The notes under the pieces were generated by a model. The model was not told where the DNA came from and did not search any database. It saw nothing but the letters and a program-made list of their open reading frames with translations. This document shows, in pieces, positions 22,334-33,739 of a stretch of 64,000 nt of DNA. The stretch's first letter is position 1; each line of letters opens with the position of its first letter. The position numbers and the translations under genes are program-made. The DNA is from Zychaea mexicana (taxonomy: Eukaryota; Mucoromycota; Mucoromycetes; Mucorales; Lichtheimiaceae), in contig NW_026516676.1 in NCBI RefSeq assembly GCF_025766255.1, positions 1 to 64,000 of the forward strand, read 5' to 3'.

Positions 22334-25300
22334 CTATCGACTAAAACCTAATGGTGATGCACCGAGAGAGTTTGGTGTTGATGATGAGATAGTTGTTGCT
22401 ACTGATGACGGGTCAGCTACTGCTATTGATGATGGTAACGAGTTTTGCAGATCTTCTTGTACTATGGATTGGAGGGCAAATGGATGTGGTGACGGTGTGC
22501 TAGCAGGTAATGCGGAATATCCTCTGCTTGGTGACATCAATTCTGCGTTCATCGTTTCACAAATGCCATCGCTAATTGCTTTGCTAGCGCGTGTCAATCG
22601 TCTCTCATTCCATCGCTCGTAATGCATTTTTAGATGATCTGGTGTCTTGTAAAATACTGTTACTCCATCTACCGGCTTGGATGTGGATGCGTTCCAAAGC
22701 TTTGGCAATCTGGTCCAGTCTGATGCGCCAATAGTTCTTTGAGCTGGTCCATGGATGATTTCTTGAAACTTTTCGAATTCCTGCTTCGTGTGGACAGGGG
22801 TAACAGCATACTTTGTTCCTTGTTTTTGGGCAAGAAAGATGTAGCGCTTATTCAAAGGATTGGCCGTAGAACCAGGCGGTAAGAAGATGTTGGTACTAAT
22901 GTTGAGAGAGTATGGCCGAGGTTTGAGCGTATTCATTTGGTCGCGATACTCTTCGTTGTTTCGTTCTTCTGCTGAAGACATGTCTATCCCAAGTGTGCGA
23001 GCAACGTCAGGTGCAAATTCTGCAATACCAAATGTCTCGCTGCACTCTTTCAGCTCCAAACCTTGGACATGGGCACCCACTTGCTCCTCAATAGCACCAC
23101 CAGTGCCGAAAATCCCAAGCTTCATCCGTAGGTATACCAATGCTTCAATCAACCATGAATCATAATGTCCCTTGTACTGACGTAAATATCGATTCATAGT
23201 GCCGACCTGATATATAAGGTATCTCAATATCAAAACTAATTGATTTCAGTGGATATCACCTTTTACCTTCAAGTTATGACGAAGTCGATACTCAGCAAGA
23301 AAGCAATCAGCCAAATGTGGTCCGGCACCGCTAGAACCAATAGCACGGATAATGTTATGATGGACTCCACCCCCTAGAGAGTTTGTTCCACGGGCACACC
23401 GATAAAGGGGAAGGTTTGCTTTTTTGTCGTATCCAATTTTATAGTACAGCGGCGTATCGGGATGATCGGAAACTTGGCCTTCATATATTGCCTTGAGCAT
23501 GTTTTGGGCTTGACGGTGGGCATCATTATCAAACAATTTCCTTCCAGTTCTGGTGCAAATTAGGTTACTGTATTCAGCAAAAAGATTTTGGACTTTAGGA
23601 CCGAGCTCTTGTGGTGGTGGGACGATACGTTTCACTCTTCGCATAACCCAAGATGGATTCGTGTTTAGCATGTATTCCCATGTAATGTTTTTGGTCGCTA
23701 GATATTGCTCCACTTTTTGCCGATCTTCTTGGTGCACAACAAAGATAGCGTTGCGTAGTTGCCGGGAGAATTCTTTTGCGAGAACGTGCCGTTTGGGTAT
23801 CTTGATAAGCGCCATGAAGTGATAGATGTCTTTTAGGATTCTCGAATATACTGGTTGCTGCTGGGTATCCTGCGCATAAATATTTGTGCAGTTGAAGCTT
23901 GAAGAGTCGGAACATGGTATATTCGATGTGCTTTGTTCATTGGAGTTGTCATTGGGTTCGTGTGATGTTGACGTCGAACAAGAAGATGTTGACTCCTGAT
24001 CACTATCGTCTGGTATACTGTCGGTTATATGAGGTGTATCGTGCATATCGTCAGGTATGTTGGCTTGTGATCGGTTGTTGCCTTGATGCGGTGGTTGCTC
24101 TCTCCATAAACATAGCGACTTTTTTTCGAATCGTAGCATGGATATCGGTACTGTCACAGCAAAAGGGAGGTCTCCAAATTCCATAAGAGTTTTTTGAGTG
24201 TGCGAGTCAAGAATTGCGCCAGGAACACAAACGTGATTGATCGATATATATGCCATGTTGTCGTCGAATTTATCTAGTAATTTATGAAGAGAAGCACATG
24301 TTGTTAATGAATCATATATTTCTTCCAAAGAATATTACGTAAATCGTAAAGTACCTGCTGCTCATGGTGTAATATCTCGCCATATGCAATTGGAAATGAA
24401 CATTGAAGACGGGAATATATAGCAACGTACCCACCATGCGGAGGAGGATTTAGTACGGTTTTACCCAGTGTGCGAAAACACACAAGCTTTGTATATATCG
24501 CCAACGACGCCCACGCGTCCAGCGCTGCATAATACACTTGATTCTCGGAAAGATCTTGTAATTCCCAGTTGCTGTCTCTATCATTTTTTTCGATCCTACC
24601 CCCAAGTACTTCTTCAGCAATTGTAGATAGTCCTACATTTCCATTTTCAATGAAGCCTCGTCTATGAGAAAACATGTCGAGCTCCAACCCCGTGCCTTCA
24701 TGATAGTCTAGTCCGTAGTCGCGCTTTAGTTTTTTTAAGTCACCACTAACATTACGGCCAGCTTTTAGGACCTTGGACGACTTTAGAAGAGTTTCGATAG
24801 AAGGAGGAATATTATTATACTGGTGGATTGGCAGGATAAAGACGTAGCTCTAAACCACAAGCTATTTTGTTAGCGTGAAGCTGTAACTTGCCAAAACGAT
24901 AGTGTAACAGAACAGAGCCAATACCTTGTATGCTAACTGTAATATTGCCACTTTGCCAGGGGAAGCATGTCGACTGAAGTTCCATTCGCAATACAAACCA
25001 ATTACAATCGTTTGTGGATCAATATCACACAAGATGGTGTTCGTAATTTTTTCTTCAGCTTCGGTTTCATTGCGTATGTAGTGCGTAGTAATAAAGGTTG
25101 GCAGGTGTAATATGTGATTGTTGCGGGTAGATTCAGTTAAAGTCAAACTGTTTATCTTGGGACCGTTCTTCAATGAGCTGATATTATCAAGTAGGAACGC
25201 CTTGTCTCCCCGGACGTTGTCAGTAAAAAATAGCTGCGGTGATTTATACCCGTCCATGTCGTATGTTTTCATCATTTCCTGAAAAGGCGTCTGTAAATGC

Positions 25301-26756
25301 GATAATGACTTGGTGGGGACTAGCAATTGCATTCGTATCTCCTCATACTCGTTACATATAGTATATAGAGCGCCAAAAGTCGGTGCGTCACCCATTTTTG
25401 CAACTTTCTTCAAAAACTTGAATGTGTGGTCTCCCTTGAGTATCTCTCCATCGATAGTAACCATCTGCTTGTCCATAATTGGCCGAAGAACATCCATGAT
25501 AGCATTGTATATGAGTCGAAAATATGGTATAAAAGGAACGTATCCAGCGTATCCTTGAGAATCCTTGAATGTCGAGAACTCAGGGTAGCTTCTGATGCGA
25601 TTTTCGGTCTCCTTGTAACTTGGGTTCGTTCGACGATGTATTTGATATAGGGTGTATATGATATGCAGTCGGATATGGCGTTTGAGGTGCAGCTCCTGTA
25701 GCATATCTTGAAAGTTTGCAACTCCCATACCGTGCTGCATACATGGTCGTAAAATGTCAATGAGATCCTTAGAGATAGCACACCGATAGGAAAAAATGGC
25801 GGGAAATTCTGCTGCTAGTTCGTCGGGCAGCTGTTTCAAGATTTTTTCATCGTGTGCACCCAATGAGGCATGACAGGTTTTACATTCATATCGTCTTGAC
25901 ATAATATAAAAGCATCTTTCGAACACATAGTTCGCTGTTAAAGGCTTGCCATGATTGTTGCTGCTAATAATTCATACCTGTTCATGTCCACCACTCGACG
26001 TGCATAAGAATCCTTGTAGAAGCCTTTATCTTCAAGTTTGCTTCTTTTAAAGGTATTTTCGTCCGCCTCATTGTAGCACCTCGGATCGCGGCAGTACAAT
26101 CGATCAACCAATAAATGAGGGAACCATAGAAATACACGAGGAAAGTACAATGACTTGGGATTTAATATACTTTCGTCTCGTAATGCAAAATAAGGCGACT
26201 TTGGCTCAATCCAAAAAGTTCCATTCTTGTATTCCCTTGGATAACCACCATCTTTGGTCTTGATACGATCTTGGATACTTAAGAAATACTGGGCGAGCAC
26301 TCCGAAACTTTTTTCTTTGTATCCTCTGTCGTCATCATTGAGTGTTTGTGCTTCGTCAGGGATGGGATCTTCCTCGTTTTCCACGCCAGTATCATAATTA
26401 GTATGATTTTCTTCCTCTAATTCGTCGATCAAGTCCTTTAAAGTATAGTTATCGTCATCCACACGAGCCTATATAATCGATACAATAAGTATATGTATGT
26501 GGTGGCCCTTTCCGGATACAACCTGTTGGGAGGAAACTTCACAGCTTGGTTGCTCATTGATACCGGGTGGTGAGGCTGTGGCCTCAGCGCTTGTTGTGTC
26601 GCGTTGTTCTGAAGAAAGGTAGCGCGAAGGAACGTATTGCATCAAGCTCGTCTGACCGCGAGCGCGAGCCGAGGAGGATTTCTGCTTTTTATTTTTGCTA
26701 CCTAGAGGTCTACCGCGACGACGTTTCCCATCTGACCGAGAAGTAGAATCACCCAT
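22334..26756 (-). CDS. DUF6729-like zinc ribbon / RNase H-like / DEDDy 3'-5' exonuclease protein
   Basis: The minus-strand model joins 26756-26520, 26468-25978, 25915-24925, 24849-24339, 24273-23267 and 23206-22334 (1369 aa), with GT-AG introns and consistent phases. An AT-hook (RRRGRPLGS) lies at residues 12-20. A zinc ribbon follows with Cys205/210 and Cys254/257 around ARRVVDMNRCFYIMS, the signature I know from fungal DUF6729 proteins. A transposase-like segment has GDHTFKFLKK (Asp405) and FFTDNVRGDKAF (Asp475). An exonuclease domain resembling the WRN/DNA_pol_A_exo1 type follows, with Glu553, Asp610 and YYAALDAW (Tyr680, Asp684). The first catalytic Asp is Tyr551. The C-terminal 500 residues match a conserved region of that family (KRIVPPPQELGPK, PLYYKIGYDKK, VGTMNRYLRQYKGHYDSW). 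Such proteins are repeated in many mushroom genomes. The role is unknown; a domesticated or still mobile element gene is plausible. Confidence 0.8.
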
Positions 26757-27099
26757 TATTTGTCAAATACGTTATGGAGGAGGTGATAGAGTGGGAAAAA
26801 AATACAAGACGAAAGACCAGTGTAAAAGTGCAATGGTTGACAGGAACAATCAAAACGGCAACTGATATACCCACACACAAGCGCTACACAGGGGCAACAC
26901 AAGATATCGGCACACGTAACAACCCCCGTTAACTTGTTATCTCATTGGCAACCCTCACACTTTGCACCCAGAGAGCAGTTGCTTAACTTTTAAACTCCCA
27001 GTAGCTTTAACCCCGCCGTAAATTCTACGAGCACAGTGCATAATTTTATGAGGACAGAATGCAACTCATCATTGAAAAAAGCAGAGTTTCACTCTGTTG
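26757..27099. other. 5' flank of the exonuclease gene
   Basis: No ORF of note. This stretch is the likely promoter region for the minus-strand gene ending at 26756. I see no clear TATA or other motif that I would defend. Confidence 0.4.
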
Positions 27100-27305
27100 A
27101 ATGAACGTCATGATCGTCATGATCGTGTTCGAGAATGGGATGAAACAGATATGAATTTCTTGATGAATAACCATTCCATATAAATATGAAACGTACAAGA
27201 GCTTGGTCAACAGTGGGTACTACAAGAGCAAAAACTACCACGGTATTGGGAGCCATCTCTGCTTCAGGACTAGGTACGAAAATAATCGTAAGTATAAAAG
27301 GTAAG
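27100..27305 (+). pseudogene. Tc1/mariner (IS630-type) transposase fragment
   Basis: Two short reading frames resemble consecutive parts of Tc1/mariner transposases. ERHDRHDRVREWDETDMNFL at about 27101 resembles the segment just before the first catalytic region. MKRTRAWSTVGTTRAKTTTV, followed by LGAISASG, at 27187-27270 resembles the usual RxxAWS-x-x-GT and LGAIS blocks. The conserved FLDE-type stretch between them is missing and the frames differ, so the fragment is dead. It lies just upstream of the start side of the exonuclease gene and reads in the opposite direction. Confidence 0.6.
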
Positions 27306-27417
27306 TAAAATTTTTCTTTTCTCTATCTATAGGTAAATTATCAAAACTTCATGAAAATAATCTTCAAAATGGTCTTCATTTGACAGCTTAATGCAACATT
27401 CGCAAAGTTGCTTCTAA

Positions 27418-27585
27418 AAACAGGCGACATCAGTATCAAAAAATGCGACATTTGATTTCTAAGCAAACGACTTTGATTTTGAAACATGTGACATTAATTT
27501 TGCTGCCAAGCGACATTGATTTTTATTGGTTTGCGACATTGATTTCTACTGGCTGCGACATTACTTTTTGGAAACCCTGTATGTT
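27418..27585 (+). repeat. About seven imperfect 22-bp tandem units (gcgacattgattt type)
   Basis: Units such as gcgacattgatttttattgg and gcgacattgatttctactgg recur at 20-23 bp intervals, and the array ends in ttttggaaaccctgtatg. Subterminal arrays of this kind are common at transposon ends. The position just after the mariner fragment suggests this is that element's right end. Confidence 0.6.
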
Positions 27586-27599
27586 CAAGTTTATAGAAA

Positions 27600-29350
27600 C
27601 CTTTTGTACTACTGACAAGATGCAGATGGAATCCCAAAATTGGGCAGCGATCTTGCTGAACGTAATAGATTTGTACTACCTCATACCACGACAGCTCTAC
27701 AACACTTGAAAACATGCTGCTGTTGAGTACGCAACGTTAATATATCTTTTTTTTTTGCCAAGAAATGTACTTGATTGTAATAGAACTGAAGAACTGTTGT
27801 GCGAGTGTGGTCATACTTTGCAAAACCAAATTGTGAGGAAAAAACATACTGTAAAACTATCATATCTAGTAAACCATTAGTACGAAAGAGTGTATATAAC
27901 CTCTTGTGATTGTTGCCATATCATAACAATAGGCAGTATCGAATGATGGCTCACTCAAATACTGTATCCGTACGGTGCATTTAGCTACTCATCGTTTTTG
28001 TATATAAAGACCCTTGGCATTTTTGACGGGCGCATATGTAATATCGGCGGATATAGTACTATTGTGTTTTTCTATATGTTAACTTTTTGCTTTAATTGGC
28101 ATGGCTATAATGATCAAACAGCCATGTTTTTGTTGTGGTTGCACTTAATTAAGTACTAGATAAGCAGACAAACAGAGTATTTCAATAGCTCTTACATTGA
28201 CACCACTGATTCCTTATCTCCAAGGTCTTCAATGTTGCAACCGCTTCTTTCACGGGCTCTGTTTCGTTGGCTTTGTATTTTTCTTCTTTTTGTCAAAGCC
28301 AAAGCCTTCATTTGTAGATTCTTAAAATGCATAGACTTCAATAAACAAAGGTGACAGAGAGAGAGAGAGAGCTTGCTCCTGGTTCTTCTTCGCGTGTTGC
28401 TCCGTCACCTCCCCGCTCACGCCAAAATAGACCAAAAAACACCGCCAAGAATAAGAGAAAGAAGGATTTGGGAAAGGGATGAAACAACCTGTTTGAATGT
28501 TTGTCGATGTGGCCAAGGTTAATTTCAAAGGGCGATGATAGATATTCCCTATTTTAGTTGTCGACTATAAGAAAAAAATGTAATTTGAATTGCTTATTAT
28601 TGCTCCCAAATTCATGTCTGTATGTGTAGTAGTGGTAGTCGTGGCAGGAAGTAGGTAGGTGTTAGGAGCATTCTAAAGTATTTTCGATCATGAGTCCATT
28701 GCTCGCATTCTCGTCTACCACGATCCTGTTACTGCTACTACTTGTATGGGAAAATGCAACAAGGCACATGCAAATTGCAACTATCATAGTTAGTATTAGA
28801 AAGAAGCATTACTCGGTGTGTAATATGGTCAGCACATGCATTTTCTGAAACACAGCAACAACGCCAATCGCAAAAACGTGTCATTCTCCTTCCCATCCAT
28901 TTCCTGCTTTAGCGAAAACTACAAAGATAACCCCTGCTTGTATAGGACGTGCTTTATGCATGTACATCATACGTATCAGCAATGAACAAATGCGAGGGGC
29001 AAGGGGGTGACACAAAAGGCAAATTCTTATTCATGCAACCAAACAAAAAACTTTGACACAAGGTCATACCTGTTCCGATACGATGTCCCTCCGACGTTTC
29101 ATTATGTATTATACACATTGTACATACGTGTTCCTTATCAACTGCGATGCTACCAGCAGTACGTCGATAAGCTCGTTGAATGCCATGAAATTTTGGCGCT
29201 ACTGCTTAAAGTATGATTCGTTACGGGCCATACCATTTGAGAAGTAGTAACAAGTAAATTATCGGTTGACTAGACGTCAAGACTTGCCGTCGACTTTTAT
29301 CAGCTACTTATCGTGCTTTTTACCAAATAATGACGAAGATGGAATTGTCT
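27600..29350. other. Long stretch without a supported gene
   Basis: Only short ORFs without recognisable similarity. A GA dinucleotide run lies near 28355. No RNA gene, repeat array or mobile element is recognised. Confidence 0.4.
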
Positions 29351-29351
29351 T

Positions 29352-29797
29352 ATGTTCGTAAAAGAAACAGCGATCATACGCTGCTACTGTATGTTATCAA
29401 TACCAACGACAAGTCCCATCGAAAAGTATCACCATGCTAATATCATCACAGCCGATCAAAACAAACAAAAGAAAAAAGAAAAACCCGGGTTTCTACGTGC
29501 TTTGTGTTGCGCGATGACTACTGTGTGTTTTTCAGATGAAGAAAGTAAATAAATCTGATCACGTTTGTTTTAGAGTGAAAATCATGATAGCGTACATGTA
29601 TCAATTGATTTAGAATCTACTAAAAGAAAATGCCAAGCCCTTTCTGTTTTAATTAGTAGTTTGGAGCCTTCCCCAATTGAACAAAAAAAAATTCCCGTAA
29701 ATGGAAAAAAAGAAGAGGAAGCTAATATAGAGTTATTGAGGGATTCCTCTTTTTCTAGTGTCACCAATCCCGTACCGAAAAATGAAAAACACAAATG
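29352..29797 (+). CDS. Possible small two-exon gene, unknown product
   Basis: An ORF from 29352 ends in KPGFLRALCCAMTTVCFSDE, a Cys-rich hydrophobic patch after a lysine run that could be a membrane-anchoring or palmitoylation region. It is followed at about 29577 by an open stretch of about 74 codons without a start (SENHDSVHVSIDLESTKRK onward, ending at 29797). Its composition looks coding and it is preceded by tttgttttag, a good splice acceptor. Joining the obvious donor gtaaat to this acceptor gives the wrong phase. A donor at gtgtgttt would give phase 0 but remove part of the Cys patch, so the exact structure is unresolved. The Cys-rich patch recalls the N-terminus of CTD-type phosphatases, but no phosphatase domain follows before the next gene. 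Confidence 0.3.
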
Positions 29798-30265
29798 AAT
29801 ATCATGTTTGTAAAAGAAAAGAGTTGGAAAGCATATACATGAGTTAATAATTTGTAAAAAGAAGAAAAGTTGCAAAGATTTACACGGTTGCATAATTGAA
29901 ATTGAAGATGAACGAGGGGAAGATATATACTACAGGTTGCATATAAAAGTGTGAAGGTGAGGTTCTTTTTTTAATAATTGAAGAGCAGTACTACAGTTTA
30001 ATAGGGTTAGAGAGAGACATGGTATGTGTGTGTGTGCTAAGAGGTTATGGTGATAGTAATAGCAACAGTTGGATAAGAAGAAGCAAAGTGGAAATCGAAC
30101 AAAGAGAGAAACATGGGAAACGTAGACATGCGCGTATAGTGGAGAGGTGAGTGATTATGGTGCAAGAAGTTTGCGAGGAATATGTATATATGCTAGCAGC
30201 TTAGTATAGAGTGGTTTTTTTAGTAGGCCCAGCCTGAGAAGAAGATGAAGAAGAAGAAGAGAAAG

Positions 30266-32119
30266 TTATTGAGAAAGCAACTGGTGAATGGAAACTCGGT
30301 TCGGTGCGCCCAGTGAGGATGTTGCTGCTGTGGAAGGAGGTGGCAGACTAGGAGGAGGCAATGATGGACCAATGACCATATCACCCATAATGGCGCGTAG
30401 AGGTGGTAACCGGTCTCCATAGCGATGTGGATGATGTTCAATGTCAACAAGTACAGGAGGTGGCGTAAGTTGCCTTGACAACGTGTGCAGGGTGTTGCTA
30501 TGTCCCATTTTGTCAAAGTGATAGCCGGCGAGATCCGATGAAAAGTGTTGCTGACCCGAGGAAGGAGGCGGCGATGGTATTGATTGTTGAGCAGCGCTTC
30601 TATGTAGCTGTTGGTGTTCTGTGTAGGTGCTGTATGGTGTTGTGACAGGAGATGGCAATGGGTCGAGTTGCATAACAGGAGGGGGTGGATGTTGTGATGA
30701 TGATACGGATGATGATGACGATGAGGAGGAGGTAATGGAAGAAGAGCAAGATAGTGCTGATGATGAAGATGGTGGTAGTGCTGCTGCTGATACCGGTATC
30801 GGTACTAGCGGATGATGTTGTGATACAGGTGAATGATGTTGTGATGCCGTGGTAACATCGTCGCTGTTGCTGCTTATCTGATGAGAAGGCGGTACGGACG
30901 ATTGCCATCGTCCAAAGTGAACGTCTTGGTTGTGGCCATTATCGATGTACCCAGCTTTTCGTTTATAGGTCCGCATGGTGCTGGTGTGATCGTCTGGTAT
31001 CGACGTCGCTTGTTGTTTCATCGTTTCGACCTTACGTTTACGACCGCTGACACTACACATGCAAAAGTTTAGACAGGTGCGCCAGAAATGAAACGCGTCT
31101 ATCTAAGCAAAAACTTACGAAGGCAGACGATGTTCCTTTCTGATGCGCATCTTGACGCCTTGGTCACAGAATGTGCGCGACAAGAACGTTGCTTCAAAGG
31201 GTCCTGGGAAGCGTTTGGGTAGAAAGACAGTAAAGGTGTCGGAGAGCATCGTTTTACGATTTTGGATATCGCCCCTAATAACAACAGTTCATTGGATCAG
31301 TTTCAAGCTATTGTTGTATTGGCATAGCAAAGGGACGGGGGGTGGGAAATACACCCTATACGGGTAAATTGCAGACGGGCATACATACTCGACAATCTCA
31401 AACAGGCTGAAATGAAGACGGTATTTTCCTTCTTTCTTCACAGCAAGGTCGCCAAAGACAAAGAAGCCACCGTCGGAATTATCAATGTCGCGCAGACGGT
31501 ACAGCGATGAGACTGTTGATCCGGACAAATAGTCCTGCGAGGGCAGCAGTAATGTGTCGGGATCGTCGTCGGTGACAATGTTTGCAACCAAAAAGTAAAA
31601 GGGGCTTTGCAGACATTTCCTATCAAATGTGTGCAAGCTCTGGTCAGCTTAACTGTCGCTACACTAGACATGCCGACTTCCAAGTGTCTTACTTTATTTC
31701 GTCATCGGAACAGTTTTCCCATTGCATCTGTAAGATGGGTGGAGGTTCAATGGGTCGTCGGTCTTTTAGCAAGGTAAGAAAAAAAAAAGAAGGGTAGAAT
31801 AAAACGGGTCAGGGCCACACACAATCACAGACAGAATAGACAATGGGTCATATGAGGGGTTGTTAAACGTACCACGTTCGTTGATGACGCTCATTTTCGC
31901 TCGTTTTGGCTGTTGGCGGATGACGATATCATAGTCTCTACTTTGATTGGAAACATTAGCAAGTGTGCGAGGCATTTGAAGGAAGCCGTGGGGCAGGGCT
32001 CGTTTGTACCTTTCTTTGGGGAGATCAGCTAGAGAACTGGGAATAAATCGGTAGGTGCATGCGCTCGCTCCGGAATTACTGCTGCCTGCGGCGGCGGCCT
32101 TTGCAGCGTTGTTGACCAT
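30266..32119 (-). CDS. Velvet-domain transcriptional regulator
   Basis: The minus-strand model joins 32119-31873, 31762-31693, 31637-31389, 31274-31119 and 31052-30266 (502 aa), all GT-AG with matching phases. The velvet domain covers about residues 60-245: DYDIVIRQQPKRAKMS at 62-76, RRPIEPPPILQ after the first intron, GSTVSSLYRLRDIDNSDGGF, then LAVKKEGKYRLHFSLFEI and FPGPFEATFLSRTFCDQGVK. Velvet proteins have an NF-kappaB-like fold, bind DNA as homo- or heterodimers and control development, sporulation and secondary metabolism in fungi. The C-terminal half is low-complexity (Ser, Pro, His, Gln). A basic GRKRK at its start could be a nuclear localisation signal. I chose the ATG at 32119 because the longer ORF adds an unlikely poly-Phe leader. 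It cannot be assigned to VeA, VelB, VelC or VosA from sequence alone. Confidence 0.93.
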
Positions 32120-33230
32120 TTGCGTAATAGGGTGGAAGAAGAGGAGGTGGAAAAGGGGATATGCGGGGAGGGAAGAAGTGACAAAGTTAAGGAAAAGGAA
32201 GAAGAAGAAGAAGAAACAAAAAAGATGAAGAAAAGGAAAAAATAAAACAACACAAAACAAGAAAAAAAAAAAGCAATCCGGAAAAGAATTTCCCCATGTC
32301 AGGGTAGGCTGCTGGGGGCCATATCATAGCACACACACACACACACACGTTGGGCAAGCAAACCAGCAGCGAAGATGATTACATTTACCCAGTAAAACAG
32401 TATACATGGCCATCAGCTATGGGCGTAAAAAGGGTCGGACGACGCGGGCCCACAAAAAACCGCTCAATTTGACTAAATTTACCGGAAAGGGTATGCCAAG
32501 ACATCCCCGGGAGAAATCAGCAGCCCCAAAAAAGGAAAGGCCTTGGTGTGTTTATCCCATTCATTTCACACTCCCCCCCATCTCTCTCTCTCTCTCTACC
32601 TCTACCTCTCCCCCCCGACCCAGAAAACTACAGACACTTTTTTCCGCTCGAGCGCGCCTCTGCCTCTCTTTCCCCCCCCCTTACTCATTTCACCCACTGA
32701 CCCTGATGATATACTTCCGCTGGCGGGTATATCGCCCGCCGCTATTATTGCACCCCACCCAGCAGAAACAGCTCCCCAACAACTTTCTGGGTAAACCCAC
32801 TGGACAAGGTAGCGTTGTGGCAAACAGCAGTAATAACCTTGTAATACATGGCAAGAAAGGAGTAACACCCCCCCTTGTATATTTTTGGATTTGAAGAGTG
32901 TTATTTTGCCCATGTAAGGCATACGGTCACACAGACACAAAGTTGCAATAGTAAATTAAACTTTACGCTCTTGCTGTTGTGATGCAATTGTTTGACGGTC
33001 TTTTGGTTCTCGCAGCTTGTTGCTATTTTTTGCACCAGCGTGGAGATCAGCTCTTGATTTGGCACACCCACCGCTCGGTCGATACCGCTAATGATGATAG
33101 TATGATAATAGCACTCGCCCATTACTGTAGCGGGTAATCATACTAATGATGGGCATGTCTGGCAGTCATAATATCATGCACAATCATCATCTTTTAAGAT
33201 CGCTTGGCGAAAAAGATATGATACAATTTT
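32120..33230. other. Upstream region of the velvet gene; possible small minus-strand exon
   Basis: Holds pyrimidine-rich tracts and a CA repeat at about 32330-32348. A minus-strand open stretch at about 33086-32952 reads AKSRADLHAGAKNSNKLREP then KDRQTIASQQQERKV and a stop, preceded by catcattag. It could be a terminal exon of a small unrecognised gene. The long plus ORFs across the C-rich tract are low-complexity and not supported. Confidence 0.3.
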
Positions 33231-33231
33231 A

Positions 33232-33736
33232 TTATTGCTTGTTGTTGTTGTCATGGACAGTAGTATAGCAAGATGTTGTTGTCGAGGTGTTGTTGTGATA
33301 CAGGATCCCTTGACCATCCTTGCCATGGACCAACACCTGCACCGACTCCTCCTGCAATTTGTCTATCGCATGGTCGTCATCCTGTTCCGCCTTAATCTGA
33401 AGTGTTTGAAACACAGGTGAGTGTTTTACTGACTAACAGTGCTAGAGCTGTTTGCCCATGTGCTATGTATAGACCTACCACCGCCTCGCTGTAGGATGCC
33501 AGCTTTCCATTCCAATCCTTCTTGGTGTGCACCTTGGACTTTTCGGTTTCAAGAGTGTCGGGATCGTTGTCGGCCATGTTTGAAAACGCCGACATGGTAC
33601 GCTTGGATTGGTTGAAGTAGCAGCCTGCTGCTGCTGCTGCTGCTGTTCTTCTTCTTGATGCCAGTTGATAGCTGGGTCTTGTATTACCCGTCGCAGTATT
33701 TTTAGCGGTTGATCTTTTTAGTGCTTGCAAAAACAT
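33232..33736 (-). CDS. Small predicted mitochondrial protein, conserved fungal type
   Basis: The minus-strand model joins 33736-33479 and 33396-33232 (140 aa), with intron 33478-33397 (GTAGGT...TTCAG, phase 0). Residues 1-48 are rich in Arg, Lys, Ser, Thr and Ala with almost no acidic residues (MFLQALKRSTAKNTATGN), as in a mitochondrial presequence. The middle (DNDPDTLETEKSKVH, then KKDWNGKLASYSEAVIKAEQ) resembles a short conserved fungal family with a DPETLExEK...GWNE-LAS-SEA-VKA pattern, whose function is not known to me. The C-terminus after DGQGI is Thr/Asn-rich and may be extended by a further intron. No partner or pathway can be read from the neighbours. Confidence 0.6.
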
Positions 33737-33739
33737 AGT

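Noticed and set aside
30627..30815. Plus-strand Asp/Glu-rich ORF
   Set aside because: Antisense of the Ser-rich tail of the velvet gene.
32029..32260. Longer velvet start with a poly-Phe leader
   Set aside because: The leader is encoded by a T-rich tract and is unlike any velvet N-terminus; the ATG at 32119 is preferred.
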